NCBI GenBank assembly: GCA_951799405.1
Contig: OX637338.1
Location: forward strand, 2,108,001-2,172,000
Reading direction: 5' to 3'
Length of the DNA: 64,000 nucleotides
Origin: Agapetus fuscipes
Taxonomy: Eukaryota > Arthropoda > Insecta > Trichoptera > Glossosomatidae
In this document: in pieces, positions 10,370 to 19,237 of the stretch
Layout of the letters: the number at the start of each line of letters is the position of its first letter
Numbering within the stretch: the first letter of the stretch is position 1
Made by a program: the position numbers and the translations under genes
The notes under the pieces: model-generated
Databases searched by the model: none
Seen by the model: the letters and a program-made list of their open reading frames with translations, nothing else
What the model was told of the DNA's origin: nothing

Positions 10370-10615
10370 CCCCAGTTCTTGTTTGCCGTATACGCTAATC
10401 TTGTCAAATATGCCTTTTTCATGCAGTTGTCTTATGAATCAAATTTTACATAATCTGAGCTAAGAAAAACCGTAAAACTCGACAATGTGAGAGTTCGTTT
10501 TAAATATTTTTAAGATAAATTTCCTGTTTTCATAAGACGCATTGGTCCAGTACACATGCAAACATTGCTTATGTAAAATTTTCTCAATAGCGTATACGGC
10601 AACAAGAACTAAGGC
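10370..10615 (-). mobile_element. D-type MITE with altered termini
   Basis: Inverted ends AGTTCTTGTTTGCCGTATAC and GTATACGGCAACAAGAACT enclose the D interior (AATGTGAGAGTTCGTTTTAA, CATAAGACGCATTGGTCCAG). The last terminal bases differ from 41396-41872, so this is a D subfamily. Confidence 0.75.
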
Positions 10616-11337
10616 AGCGAAATATCTGATCGAAATATGTAAAAATGTGCCACTAGTAAAAGTTTTATATTTTCTCCATTTTTAATAAAAAGCTATTCTT
10701 CTTCTTATTTTGGTGAAGACTCACAACATGGGGAAAGTGAAACATTTTACATTGCGTATAAGTCTACAAGAACAAAACGTATGATCAATGAGGTAAGTGT
10801 CTATTTCTGAGGTAGATACCTACATGGCTTATAATCGACGCAATCAAGATAGCACCTCTGTGTATAATTTAGTTAATTTATTACTCAATGTGATCAAAAT
10901 AATAAATCAAATACACCATTAAAGATATCAAAAATCTCCATCTCCCAATTTATTAAACATCTACAACATCAAAAGCTAATCTAATAAGATGTGAATAAAT
11001 TTAAATTGATGCGCTCCCAGAAGTGTTTTTATTGGGTAAATTTTTATTTATTAATTAAATTCAGATTTATGCATTTATGCAATGCCTCTAAAAACCTGTT
11101 AGGTCCATCGGAGTATTTGCATGAAATTCTTTTAGCTGAATCCCAAATTGAATTATTTACGATTAGTGCAAAAACTGCATTAAAATATATGTTAAACAAG
11201 GCAGGTTTCTTCATAAAAAATAAAACACTTGCGTCATAACAGAGGAAAGTAAAACAATCGCACAATTTTTATTTATTTTTTATTGTCAAAATTTTCATAG
11301 CTTACAACACAAATAACTAATTAATCTACACATATTG
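10616..11337. other. Unassigned AT-rich stretch
   Basis: Overlapping frames at 10991-11239 (plus) and 11044-11265 (minus) are short and motif-free. Nothing else recognised. Confidence 0.4.
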
Positions 11338-11627
11338 TTAAACTTCTTGCCGCGTTTTCCCCAAAGGGTTGCATGTGGTAAGTGGAACTTATTTATTTTT
11401 ACAGGTGAGGGGGACGGCCTTACGCCAACCACTTCAGTTGAAGTGGGGGTGTACACAAAAATGAGCTGGTACTCATTTCTGGTGATGACTGAAAAACTTT
11501 ACCGGTATTTTACTTTGGGCTTAAAATAAACACCGAAACGGGAAATCATTTCTGACACCCTCGGTGGGATCCCAACTCGGGCTCTTGACATGGAATGCAA
11601 GCACTCTACCAACTAAACTATCAACCG
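11338..11627 (-). mobile_element. B SINE
   Basis: Minus-strand B with head complement CTCTACCAACTAAACTATCA and body AAGTGGGGGTGTACACAA. The B box is mutated. Confidence 0.8.
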
Positions 11628-11639
11628 GCCTAATAGTAT

Positions 11640-12080
11640 TTTTTTAATTCCTAATTCTATAAAATAGCAAGGGAGTCAAGTGGCCGATCTTTTAGCATAC
11701 TTGGAATAGAATAACGATAGTTCGATCCCTGCCTGGGCCTTTTGACCATAGCTTTGACCCTGGCTCAAAAGATGTCATTGGTTAATTATTAGTTAATATT
11801 TTTTTTAGCAGAGTAGCGAGCAGAACTCCGAAGAAGTCGCCCACAGAGGAGACGAAACGTAAGCTGAAAGTCTTCAAGAAAGAATAAAAAGAAAAAAGAA
11901 GAAGACAAGCAAAAACATGGACCACGGTCAAAACCCGGAACCAGAAAATCAAGCATATTAGTTAATAATTTATTAAAATATAAAACAATTAATTTTTATT
12001 TGATGATAATTAATCTGTTTCTGGCTAGGCAGGATAGGTTGGTGAATTGCATTCCTCTTTACCAATCCATTTTTATTACA
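11640..12080 (+). mobile_element. H SINE, interrupted
   Basis: The tRNA-like head has AAGTGGCCGATCTTTTAGCA and the B-box-like AGTTCGATCCC. The body GCTTTGACCCTGGCTC, AATTATTAGTTAATA and the end GGTTGGTGAATTGCATTCC are intact. A separate retroposon (11799-11955) is inserted in the AT-rich part. Compare 52622-52880. Confidence 0.8.
11799..11955 (-). mobile_element. Short poly(A) retroposon with hammerhead-like motif
   Basis: The insert in the H SINE is flanked by the 12-bp duplication TATTAGTTAATA (11787-11798, 11956-11967). On the minus strand it ends in eight A residues, so it is a retroposon insertion of about 157 bp. On the plus strand it contains CCGAAGAAGTC...GAGACGAAACGTAAG at 11831-11867, resembling a hammerhead core (C-N-GANGA, helix II, GAAAC). 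Confidence 0.6.
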
Positions 12081-12443
12081 AATGAAAATTAAAATACGGG
12101 ATTTAAGGATGTCCTCCATCCTAATTATCTTAATTTTTATACAATTCAAGCATTTATTTAAAAAATATACATTTCAGAATACAATCGGAACAGAAAAATC
12201 CGAGATAAAGTTGTGAGGTCAATCCGCCAGATTGCTGTCAGTACAGATAACGAACATTTCATTTATCCAAAGACACTCTAAACCTATGACGTCATACTTT
12301 CGAGAAAAATCTGGAATGTCCCGACTCCGTTCACATTAGCAGTGGACAGTTTTCCTCACGACTCTATGCTTTGCAGTGCCACATCAGATTTCTGATAAAC
12401 CGATTCATACATAACAAATTGCCTCTCCTTTATTGGAGTCAAC
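12081..12443. promoter_or_regulatory. Unassigned spacer with CRE plus heat-shock-like elements
   Basis: Contains TGACGTCA at 12287-12294, then TTCGAGAA at 12299-12306 (TTCnnGAA, a heat-shock-element dimer) and GGAATGTCCC at 12313-12322. No TATA box or reading frame follows directly. The region leads into the R element at 12444. Confidence 0.35.
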
Positions 12444-12500
12444 CGTTGACTTATAATATCTGCGGACTAGAAATTAATTTAACGAAAATAGACATTACAT

Positions 12501-12860
12501 TGTTGCGAACTTGAAATACGTCCGCATATACACGCATACCTACATCATATGACGGACTATGAAATCAAGGTGTGAACGCACACAGATACACGTGACACTG
12601 AAGCGTCTGGAAGTGGTTGTGATTGTGTGTGTACATAACATTTTGGTGGTTGAATGATCTAGTAAATGCGAGAAATACCCCTCTGGTTCGTTATAAAAGA
12701 GATCAAAATGGTACTGACAGCAGAGTCGCAAGAAAGCAATTCGTTAAGTAGCACCTATAAACAGTGATTGTCAAGTTGCGAAATAAATTGTGAAAATAAA
12801 TTCTGTAAAATTAAATTATGGCATTTTAATTCAAAAGATAATCCAGCAAAAAACGTAACC
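12501..12860 (+). mobile_element. Solo LTR inside the R element
   Basis: 360 bp interrupting R, starting TGTTGCGAAC and ending ACGTAACC, with ACAT before and ATAT after (a likely 4-bp duplication with one change). Contains GTTATAAAAGAG (TATA box, about 12692) and two AATAAA signals (about 12782-12805). Orientation follows these signals. Probably Gypsy-type given the duplication size. Confidence 0.65.
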
Positions 12861-13090
12861 ATATAACTGGTTCAACTTACTAACGAAAATGGTCTTTAGT
12901 AAGTAAGAGAACAAAGAACTTCACAGTTGCATTTCCATGTGTACAAAGAAACTAGTGTGTTTCTAGAAAGTTGGTAGCATTGCGAATATAAAGGTTGCCC
13001 GAACCAGTCCGAACATGGCACCACACAGCACGCGTGCTTTATAAATCTTGTGATCGATAAAATTTACGGATTTTTAAGGAAAAATACATT

Positions 13091-13156
13091 ATGGCATGTA
13101 TTATAATTGGGTGTCGAACGCACAAAATGGAGAAAGCAAGAAAACATAGAATGTGA
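13091..13156 (+). pseudogene. Remnant of a first exon, possibly THAP-like
   Basis: Reads MACIIIGCRTHKMEKARKHRM then a stop. The copy at 60892 starts MACVIIE then stops, and continues with the matching AAGCATATAAACATACG and TTTCACAG, followed by GTAAGA (donor-like). The spaced cysteines after an initial Met and the basic run resemble the start of THAP domains found in P-element transposases. Too short to prove. Confidence 0.35.
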
Positions 13157-13562
13157 CACGAAAATGACTTCACCCCTGCAACGTTTGACAGGACTGAGAC
13201 AAAATGTGGTCTATAGTATGTATCAATGCAGTTAGTAAGTTTCTGCTCCTCTATGTTATTATTCAATGGAGTCAACCATAAGCCGACCATTACAAAACTG
13301 TTCCTAACGCAAGTGCAAATATTTACTTACTTTGTAAACTTTTATTAATCTTACCAAAAAATTAACAGAATTTTGAACGGCGCCTCTATTGAGCGTTGTA
13401 GTTTTTAAGCATTTCTAGTAAAGTAATATGATTGGGTTTAGACGTAAGAGAATATAGGATATAGATGGTTTAGGCAGACCAGAAAACGTATTCCGCTAGT
13501 CAGTCTTGTCTCGGCCCATCACATACCTACATACATATGTACACACCCATCAAATCAGTGAC

Positions 13563-13735
13563 GCAAACGCAACTACGCTACATGTATAGTGAAACTTTTC
13601 GCCTTCGTTATCCCCGAAGGAGTTGCATCTCGCGATTCGGGACCTATTTATTTTTTTGAGTAAGGGGGCTGGCCTCACACCAATCACTTCAGTTGAAGTG
13701 GAAGTTTTCCAGCTCCCGATGGGGCTGGTTTTCAT
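13563..13735 (-). mobile_element. B SINE, 3' half
   Basis: Minus-strand B body from CGCAACTACGCTACATG to CCCGATGGGGCTGG; no tRNA head. It ends where an A repeat begins. Confidence 0.75.
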
Positions 13736-13902
13736 TACCCATGCTTTAAGAAATGGTTCACTTTGACAATGTCAACCTATTTTATGGAGGTCTGTTAGAC
13801 TTACATGTTCATTTGAGATTGGATTTTTTTATGTTGTAGGTCCACATACGGCATGTGTAAGCGCTGACTTATTCGTGTACATATGCTTGTGGAAATGCAT
13901 GT
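13736..13902 (+). mobile_element. A repeat, interrupted by a LINE tail
   Basis: A head and body from ACCCATGCTTTAAG to TGTGGAAATGCATGTAATG, where the pentamer tract of the next LINE begins. Confidence 0.7.
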
Positions 13903-14335
13903 AATGAAATGAAATGAAATGAAATGAAATGAAATGAAATGAAATGAAATGAAATGAAATGAAATGAAATGAAATGAAAATGAAATGAAATGAAATAAAA
14001 TTTATTCCTTAAAAAAAACAAATGTAATGAAGGAATTACACTGTCTCACTAGATCTGTGATCTGTTCTGAGACAGTGGAATCCGCATCTCAACGAATCAC
14101 AAGAGAGAAAAAAAGGGTATAATTAGATTGACTACTTATATATATTAAATAGTGCGTAAGTTGATTTCTGTCTCCCAGTTTTCTTCAGCCATTCTATCAC
14201 AATTCTTCCCAGATTTGTACCCTCTCGGGATATATATTTTTCTATTTTAGGTAGAACATGATTGTATATCCTCGGTGCCAGGAAGCAATAATATCTTATG
14301 CAAAGCTTGTTGTCAATCCTGGAGGCCGAATTTGC
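13903..14335 (-). pseudogene. Jockey-like LINE C-terminus with (TTTCA)n tail
   Basis: On the minus strand about 14155-14330 encodes KLCIRYYCFLAPRIYNHVLP, KIEKYISREGTNLGRIVIEW and LKKTGRQKS, ending at TAG: the hydrophobic plus 'LP' C-terminal pattern of Jockey/I-type RTs. The strand then ends in AATAAATTTTA and about 20 copies of TTTCA (13903-13998). The tract is therefore a LINE 3' tail rather than an independent microsatellite. 5'-truncated. Confidence 0.7.
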
Positions 14336-14475
14336 TAATATAAACCTTCAATCTGTAATCTAAGTAGCAAATATATATCGACATTTAAGTTTCATATTAA
14401 ATGCATGCCCACAAACAGACGCGTGTAAGTTTGCGATTACAAATAATACTTTTGTACTTACAAATTAAATACAAA
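14336..14475 (-). mobile_element. A repeat, 3' half
   Basis: Complement of the A tail (TCTGTAATCTAAGTAGCAAA) through GCATGCCCACAAACAGACGC and TACTTACAAATTAAAT. Cut off by the B SINE at 14491. Confidence 0.7.
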
Positions 14476-14490
14476 CGAATATATAGAATA

Positions 14491-14826
14491 GCCGGTTGAT
14501 AGCTCAGTTGGTAGAGAGCTTGCATTTCATGCCGTGAGCTCGGGTTCGAATCCCACCGAGGGTGTCTGAAATGATTTCCCGTTTCGGTGTTTATTTCAAA
14601 CCCCAAAATAAAAAACCGGCAAGGTTTACTCAGCCTTCACAAGAAATGAGTGCCAGCCCTCTCGGGATCTGGGAAACCCCCACTTCCATTGAAGAGGTTG
14701 GCGTAAGGCCGGCCTCACTTACCTGTAAAAATAAATAGGTTCAACTCGCCACATGCGACCACCTCGGGGATAACGCGGCAAAAAGTTGCACTATATGTCT
14801 AGCTTAGTTGCGTTTTTTTTTTTTTG
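14491..14826 (+). mobile_element. B SINE, complete reference copy
   Basis: The tRNA-like head has an A box (GATAGCTCAGTTGGTAGAG) and a B box (GGTTCGAATCC), typical RNA polymerase III promoters. Then GGTGTTTATTTCAAACCCC, CTTCACAAGAAATGAGTG, GGAAACCCCCACTTCC, GTAAAAATAAATAGGTTC, GGGGATAACGCGGC and TAGCTTAGTTGCG plus poly(T). About 330 bp, so the tRNA module is followed by a body from another source. Confidence 0.9.
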
Positions 14827-15171
14827 CGTATGTGTAATGGTTCGGCAATAGATAGACTTGCAGAATACACAACCAGGAAGACAAACGCCTAGCAAAGCGA
14901 ATTCTCCACCAAGCAATGGAGAGTCGATCACACTAACGTTTAAACGCAACGATAGCGTCTAGGGAAAAATGCATGGCAACCAATACAGCGTCTCTATCGA
15001 GCGTTTTAGTGTTGGTACATTTGTGTTAACAACGCTTTAAAAGTATAAGGTTATACTCGGTGTATGAGGCACATCCTAATCGAAAGATCGGCCAATGCTC
15101 AGTACAACATTGTAAGTAATGCGATTTCACTTTCTAGTCTGCGGTGCTCTACTGTCTTGTTGCAAACGGTT
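14827..15171. other. Unassigned spacer
   Basis: Includes CAGCGTCTCTATCGAGCGTT (14985-15004), a motif that recurs elsewhere (see findings). Nothing else recognised. Confidence 0.4.
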
Positions 15172-15642
15172 CCATGACAAAACGACACAGCGACAAAACG
15201 ACACATGATAGAACAACACGCGACAGAACGACACATAACAGAACGATACAGTGACAAAATGACGCGTGACAGAACATCACAATGACATTAAATTATAATT
15301 ACGGTCGTTAGGCATTTTAAATAATAAAAAAAACGGATTTTACTGACCGTGCAAAAGAGAAGAACGATTTTCTCTACGTTTCGTCGGATATGACTGGTCT
15401 GGTTCTGTCTCTCGCATTGTAAACACTGTTATGGAATAATACATCTATTGGGAACAAAGACTCATCTTTACATGTACATTGATATCACCCACAATCCCTG
15501 GCATCCCACAGAAGACATTACAGTGGACATCCCAGAAAACATCACAGTGGCAAACAAACCGCACGGTCAGTAAAATCCGTTTTTTTCATTCTTTAAAATC
15601 ACAATGACAGTACGTCACATTACAAATCATCACAAACATCAC
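15172..15642 (+). mobile_element. M foldback element, left arm only
   Basis: Degenerate 13-16-bp repeats of the GACARAACGACACAT type. A separate inverted-repeat MITE (15325-15587) splits the arm, which ends where a C SINE starts at 15645. No right arm follows. Confidence 0.65.
15325..15587. mobile_element. MITE with 26-bp inverted ends
   Basis: AAACGGATTTTACTGACCG (15331 onward) is matched by its inverted copy CGGTCAGTAAAATCCGTTT (ending about 15583). Interior is non-coding and contains ACAGTGGACATCCCAG. Flanking sequence gives no clean duplication. Confidence 0.7.
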
Positions 15643-15644
15643 AT

Positions 15645-15815
15645 TGACCGGTCGGTAGTCGAGTGGTTAAAATTTTCGCCTCGTAAATGGAAGGTTGTGG
15701 GCTCTAATCCCGGCGGAGAACAAAAAATGTACCGTTTATATTTTCAAATATGCTCTTCGCTGGGTGAAAAATTCACATACCTTAACCAAATACCGGACAC
15801 TCAAGGTCCAGTAGG
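15645..15815 (+). mobile_element. C SINE, 5' half
   Basis: GACCGGTCGGTAGTCGAGTG head, a decayed B box (GGGCTCTAATCCC) and body TATGCTCTTCGCTGGGT to CCGGACACTCAAGGTCC. Followed after a gap by a B 3' part. Confidence 0.75.
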
Positions 15816-15880
15816 TATTGCTTTTTTCCTTTCCAAATTGTCACATTTTGCGAACAAAAGATTTTAACGCGTGCACAAAA

Positions 15881-16010
15881 CAGAAGAAGTGGTTGGCGTA
15901 AGGCCCCTCACTCGTAAAAACGAATAGGTTCCAAATCGCCACATGCAAACCCTTCGAGGGTAACGTAGACAAGAAGTTACGCAATGTGCTTAGGTTAGTT
16001 TTTTTTTGCG
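15881..16010 (+). mobile_element. B SINE, 3' part
   Basis: AGAAGTGGTTGGCGTAAGGC to GAAGTTACGCAATGTGC and poly(T). It lacks the head and sits behind a headless C tail, giving a C-B composite like 33505-33858. Confidence 0.75.
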
Positions 16011-16097
16011 TGTTGGTTCAACTATTAAAAATCTAATCTTGGATTTGTCGCAGATATGTATGAACCAAAATTACTTCAAATTCGATGATACATTTGT

Positions 16098-16176
16098 TGT
16101 GCTCCGCTTGGATTCGAGCCCACGACTTTACATTTATTAATCTGAAGCACTTACCACTAGACTACGCACCGGTCTT
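16098..16176 (-). mobile_element. C SINE head only
   Basis: Minus-strand GACCGGTGCGTAGTCTAGTG with B box GGGCTCGAATCC. Could be misread as a tRNA gene, but it lacks an acceptor stem and matches other C heads. Confidence 0.7.
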
Positions 16177-16286
16177 ATATCGGTATCTTATTTGAAGTTT
16201 AATATTAAGTTTAATTTTATTTTAAATTGGAGTTCTCGAAGGTGTTTCTTAAAGTATTTTTTATAAATCAGTTATATTTTTTTGTG

Positions 16287-16540
16287 CTCCTTGACTGATA
16301 GTTTGGTATGAGGCTGACCCCCCGTGCTGTAAAAATCGGTACACTTTTGCCAATGCCACCCCGGTTTCAGGGAAAAGCGGAAGGAGTTGGTTTATGTTCA
16401 TGTGATGTTTTGTTTATTTGTATGCACGCATGCTGAATGTGTAGGCGCGAACCTACATGTGCCTGTCTGTGCGCATGCATTTAATATGAGCCTTAAATGT
16501 TAACATATCTTTGCAGCTTAGATTATAGATTATAGAACGG
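16287..16540 (+). mobile_element. A repeat, diverged
   Basis: TCCTTGACTGATAGTTTGG to TTTGCAGCTTAGATTATAG. The middle third is shortened. Confidence 0.75.
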
Positions 16541-17066
16541 ATTATAAGGTTTTTAGTTAGTCAATGTCCTTTTTTATTAGTCAATGAAATTTTAAGGTGT
16601 ACACAAAATAGTGAATGAGGATTTAATTTACAAGGTATTCTGAATATCACTAACAAAAGTTTATTTTAATTTTTTTATAAAAGAAATAACTGCAAAAAGC
16701 TCTTTTGTTGCGCTAGATTTTACAATAGCGGTGGCTGATATATTTCATACAAAGATTGAATCAATTTACGCTTTTTATGAGGCTTTAATAAAAATAAATT
16801 GAAAGGTATTAGAGGCGGCCAACGCAGATTACTTCTGACGTACATTAATAAGTCTTACTTAAATCGGACTTAAGATGGCATACACTTATGGCACGTATAG
16901 AATCAAAAGCAGCAATGTAGGATTGTTACCAAAAACGAGACAAATGTATGTAAATGGAGGAAATCATATTCTCATCATTTCTATACACTTATTTAATTTT
17001 CTAAGAAAAACTAGATTACCGTATTTGGTTCTTTACAATTTAAATATAAGTTGGATGAACCAAAAA
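16541..17066. other. Unassigned AT-rich stretch
   Basis: A 68-codon frame at 16875-17081 has no motif and runs into the F element, so it is probably fortuitous. Confidence 0.4.
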
Positions 17067-17454
17067 TATACCGACGGTTAAAAGGAAGTCAGCCATAAGC
17101 GACATTTTGGTCGAAAATGAGTTTTGAATGCTTGAAATTTTCCGCTCTTTCTAATGCGCTAACTCCCATAGTTCTACGATGACTTCCTTGTTGTTTTCCA
17201 AGCAAGTGTAACCGACAAGATGTTGGACTTATTTTGTCCTAAAGGCGCTTGTGACATAAAAAAATCGTAAAACCACATTAATAGGAATGCCAATAAATGC
17301 CTTTATTTTATTTTTATTTTAGAGCTGTTTTGATTTTAACAATATGATAAAAAATATAAAAAGTTGTACGATTTTTCTGCAGTCTCTTTAAACTGCTCTC
17401 CTAAACAATTTAGTTTTTGTCGCTTATGCCCTACTTCCTTTTAACCGTCGATAT
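17067..17454. mobile_element. F MITE, best-preserved uninterrupted copy
   Basis: Ends TATACCGACGGTTAAAAGG and CCTTTTAACCGTCGATAT. About 388 bp, non-coding. Interior strings GCTAACTCCCATAGTTCTAC, AGGCGCTTGTGACATAAAAA and CTGCAGTCTCTTTAAACTG are shared with the other copies. Confidence 0.8.
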
Positions 17455-17726
17455 GATTTACTATTAACACCTACCGATGCAGAATTTCCTAAGCAGTGAA
17501 AATACTAAATAAACTAAATTATGTACGGTGATTATTTTTTATGATTTTTTATAAGAAATCCGTATACGATATAACGTTGGTATCGATTTCAAATTGTTTT
17601 GGATAGAGTTATAATAAAAACAAATGGTATCCGCCATTTTTTGCATTTGAATCCAATTTATTTTTATTTATTTTCATATGATATTTGCGAGATTAATGCG
17701 AAACTAAATAAATGCAGTCTATTTCA

Positions 17727-17815
17727 GACCTGTCAGTAGTCCAATGGTAACAATTCGGACTCGTAAATTCAAGGATGTGGGTTCGAATCCCGGCGTAGCA
17801 TAAATAAAAACACCA
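17727..17815 (+). mobile_element. C SINE head only
   Basis: CAGTAGTCCAATGGTAACAA and GGGTTCGAATCCC preserve polymerase III A and B boxes. The body stops after CACCATTTAAATTTTT. Confidence 0.7.
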
Positions 17816-17933
17816 TTTAAATTTTTTAGACTCATAGTAGGCTCGTTTTTACATTAGATTTTTATGTAAGACTTAGACATTTTGTCTCCCCAGAGCTCGT
17901 TTGGCTTATCCGCCATTTGATTCGAATATGATC

Positions 17934-18180
17934 TATAATAATCTATAATCTAAGTTGCAAGGATATATTCATTTAAAGCTCTCAGATGTGTGCCCACAAA
18001 CCAACAAGTGTAGTTCGCGCTTACAAATGCTGATTGTGTACTTACAAATAAAATCCAAACCTCAAATGAACATAAGCCCCACAACTTTTGCCGACCTTCC
18101 CTGAAACAGGGGTGACATTGGCAAAGTGAACCATTTTTTACAGTATGGGTGGTCAGCCTCATACCAACCTATAAGTCAAG
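17934..18180 (-). mobile_element. A repeat with exact 10-bp target duplication
   Basis: GAATATGATC occurs immediately on both sides (17924-17933, 18181-18190). This fixes the ends of this copy: tail TATAATAATCTATAATC at the left and head ...CCTATAAGTCAAG at the right. The insertion therefore started precisely at CTTGACTTATAGG, not at a random LINE truncation. Confidence 0.9.
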
Positions 18181-18212
18181 GAATATGATCGATCAATGAA
18201 ATTGTATTTTCA

Positions 18213-18531
18213 CATTTGACCGGTCCGTAGCTCAGTGGTAACACTGCGGACTCTGAATGGGAAGGTTGTGGGTTCGAATCCCGGCGGAGCACAAAAAATA
18301 TATCATTTGTATTTTCAAAGTTGCTCTTCGCTGGGTTGAAAAATTCATAAACCTTTACCAATGACCGGTCACCAAAAACCATCCAGCCTTACAGCAACTG
18401 GATCTTGCTTGAGTATTGGCGCTTCGTAGCGACGACCAAGCTCGTACACCTCTGCGGCACTACAACAAGTGTCATAGACCCCTAGAGTCTCTAGAATCTA
18501 GGGAGTCTCCCGCACAGGATTTCTTTAAAAA
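18213..18531 (+). mobile_element. C SINE with type-2 3' end, complete
   Basis: TTGACCGGTCCGTAGCTCAG (A box) and GGGTTCGAATCCC (B box), body to GTAGCGACGACCAAGCTCG, then the type-2 end CACCTCTGCGGCACTACAAC to CGCACAGGATTTC and poly(A). Confidence 0.85.
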
Positions 18532-18649
18532 AAGAGTCTTAAGAATCACATTCTACACAATTTGGACTAAGAAAAGAAACTCGTGAAGCACGATTAAGTA
18601 TGTGAGAGTTGTTTAAATATTTTTAAAATCAATTTCTAGTTTTTATGGG

Positions 18650-18990
18650 ACACTGGTCCGGACGCTCACACAGGTACTGGAGAGACGAATTGAAGCGTTT
18701 GAGATGTGTCTCTACCGAAAAATTGCTTCGGATCTCTTGGCGTGATCGAGTCACCAATGAAGAAGTCCTCCAACGAATGCGCACTACAAAGAAACTTCTG
18801 CCAACCATTAAACAGAGAAAACTTATGTACTTTGTCACATTTTGAGAAATGAGAAAAACCGTCTCCTTCATCTTATCATACAGGGTAAGATTGAAAGGAG
18901 AAGATCTCAGAGACGCCGAAGGACATCGTAGGCAAGGTTCGGCAGAAGCACCAAGTCCCTGTTTTGAGCGTTACAGTTCCTATAACAGAT
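18650..18990 (+). pseudogene. LINE reverse-transcriptase C-terminal fragment, third type
   Basis: Frames combine to LERRIEAFEMCLYRK then, after a shift, LLRISWRDRVTNEEVLQRM, RTTKKLLPTIKQRKLMYF, and in another frame RNEKNRLLHLIIQGKI. This FE-x-W/Y-R-R-x-L-K-I-x-W...RVTNEEVL pattern is common in the C-terminal part of Jockey/CR1-group elements. At least two frameshifts. Confidence 0.7.
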
Positions 18991-19237
18991 GCTTTAGCTA
19001 TTGACCGGACTAAATCAATATGCCGCGTCAGAATTATCAGTTTATTGAACGATGGTTACGAATAATAAATACTATTCAAATAAGACTTTGATTAATCGAG
19101 ATATTCAAATACGGCACTCGAATGACAGCCACGTTGGATGGGAATTTGTTAATGGATACACTAAACATTGACGGAACTGAGTGCACATACAAGAGTTGCA
19201 TTGTTGTTCTTAAGATAGCCGATGAAAGGTGTACAAC

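Larger units (their letters stand above)
12444..13268 (+). mobile_element. R element, P-like, 8-bp target duplication
   Basis: Termini CGTTGACTTATAATATC and an inverted ...TTATTATTCAATG. GAGTCAAC is duplicated on both sides (12436-12443 and 13269-13276). Without the inserted LTR (12501-12860) it is about 460 bp, like the copy at 60652-61081. It contains a TATA-like CTTTATAAATC at about 13039, a start codon at 13091 and GACAGGACTGAGA downstream. An 8-bp duplication with CA-type termini and a zinc-finger-like N-terminus fits the P superfamily; hAT is the alternative. Confidence 0.65.
17889..18668 (-). mobile_element. D MITE split by A and C insertions
   Basis: Segments 17889-17933, 18181-18212 and 18532-18668 continue the D sequence in order (CTCGTTTGGCTTATCC; ATCAATGAAATTGT; GTCTTAAGAATCACATTC to TTTTTATGGGACACTGGTCC). 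The third segment joins directly to LINE sequence at about 18650. Confidence 0.75.

Noticed and set aside
10991..11239. 82-codon plus-strand ORF in an unassigned region
   Set aside because: AT-rich, no motif, overlapped by an equal frame on the other strand; not supported as a gene.
13903..13998. Independent (ATGAA)n microsatellite
   Set aside because: It directly follows the 3' end of a minus-strand Jockey-like LINE and is best read as its tail.
14491..14565. Possible tRNA genes (A and B boxes)
   Set aside because: The heads of B, C and H SINEs keep the promoter boxes but no complete cloverleaf with acceptor stem, and each continues into a SINE body.
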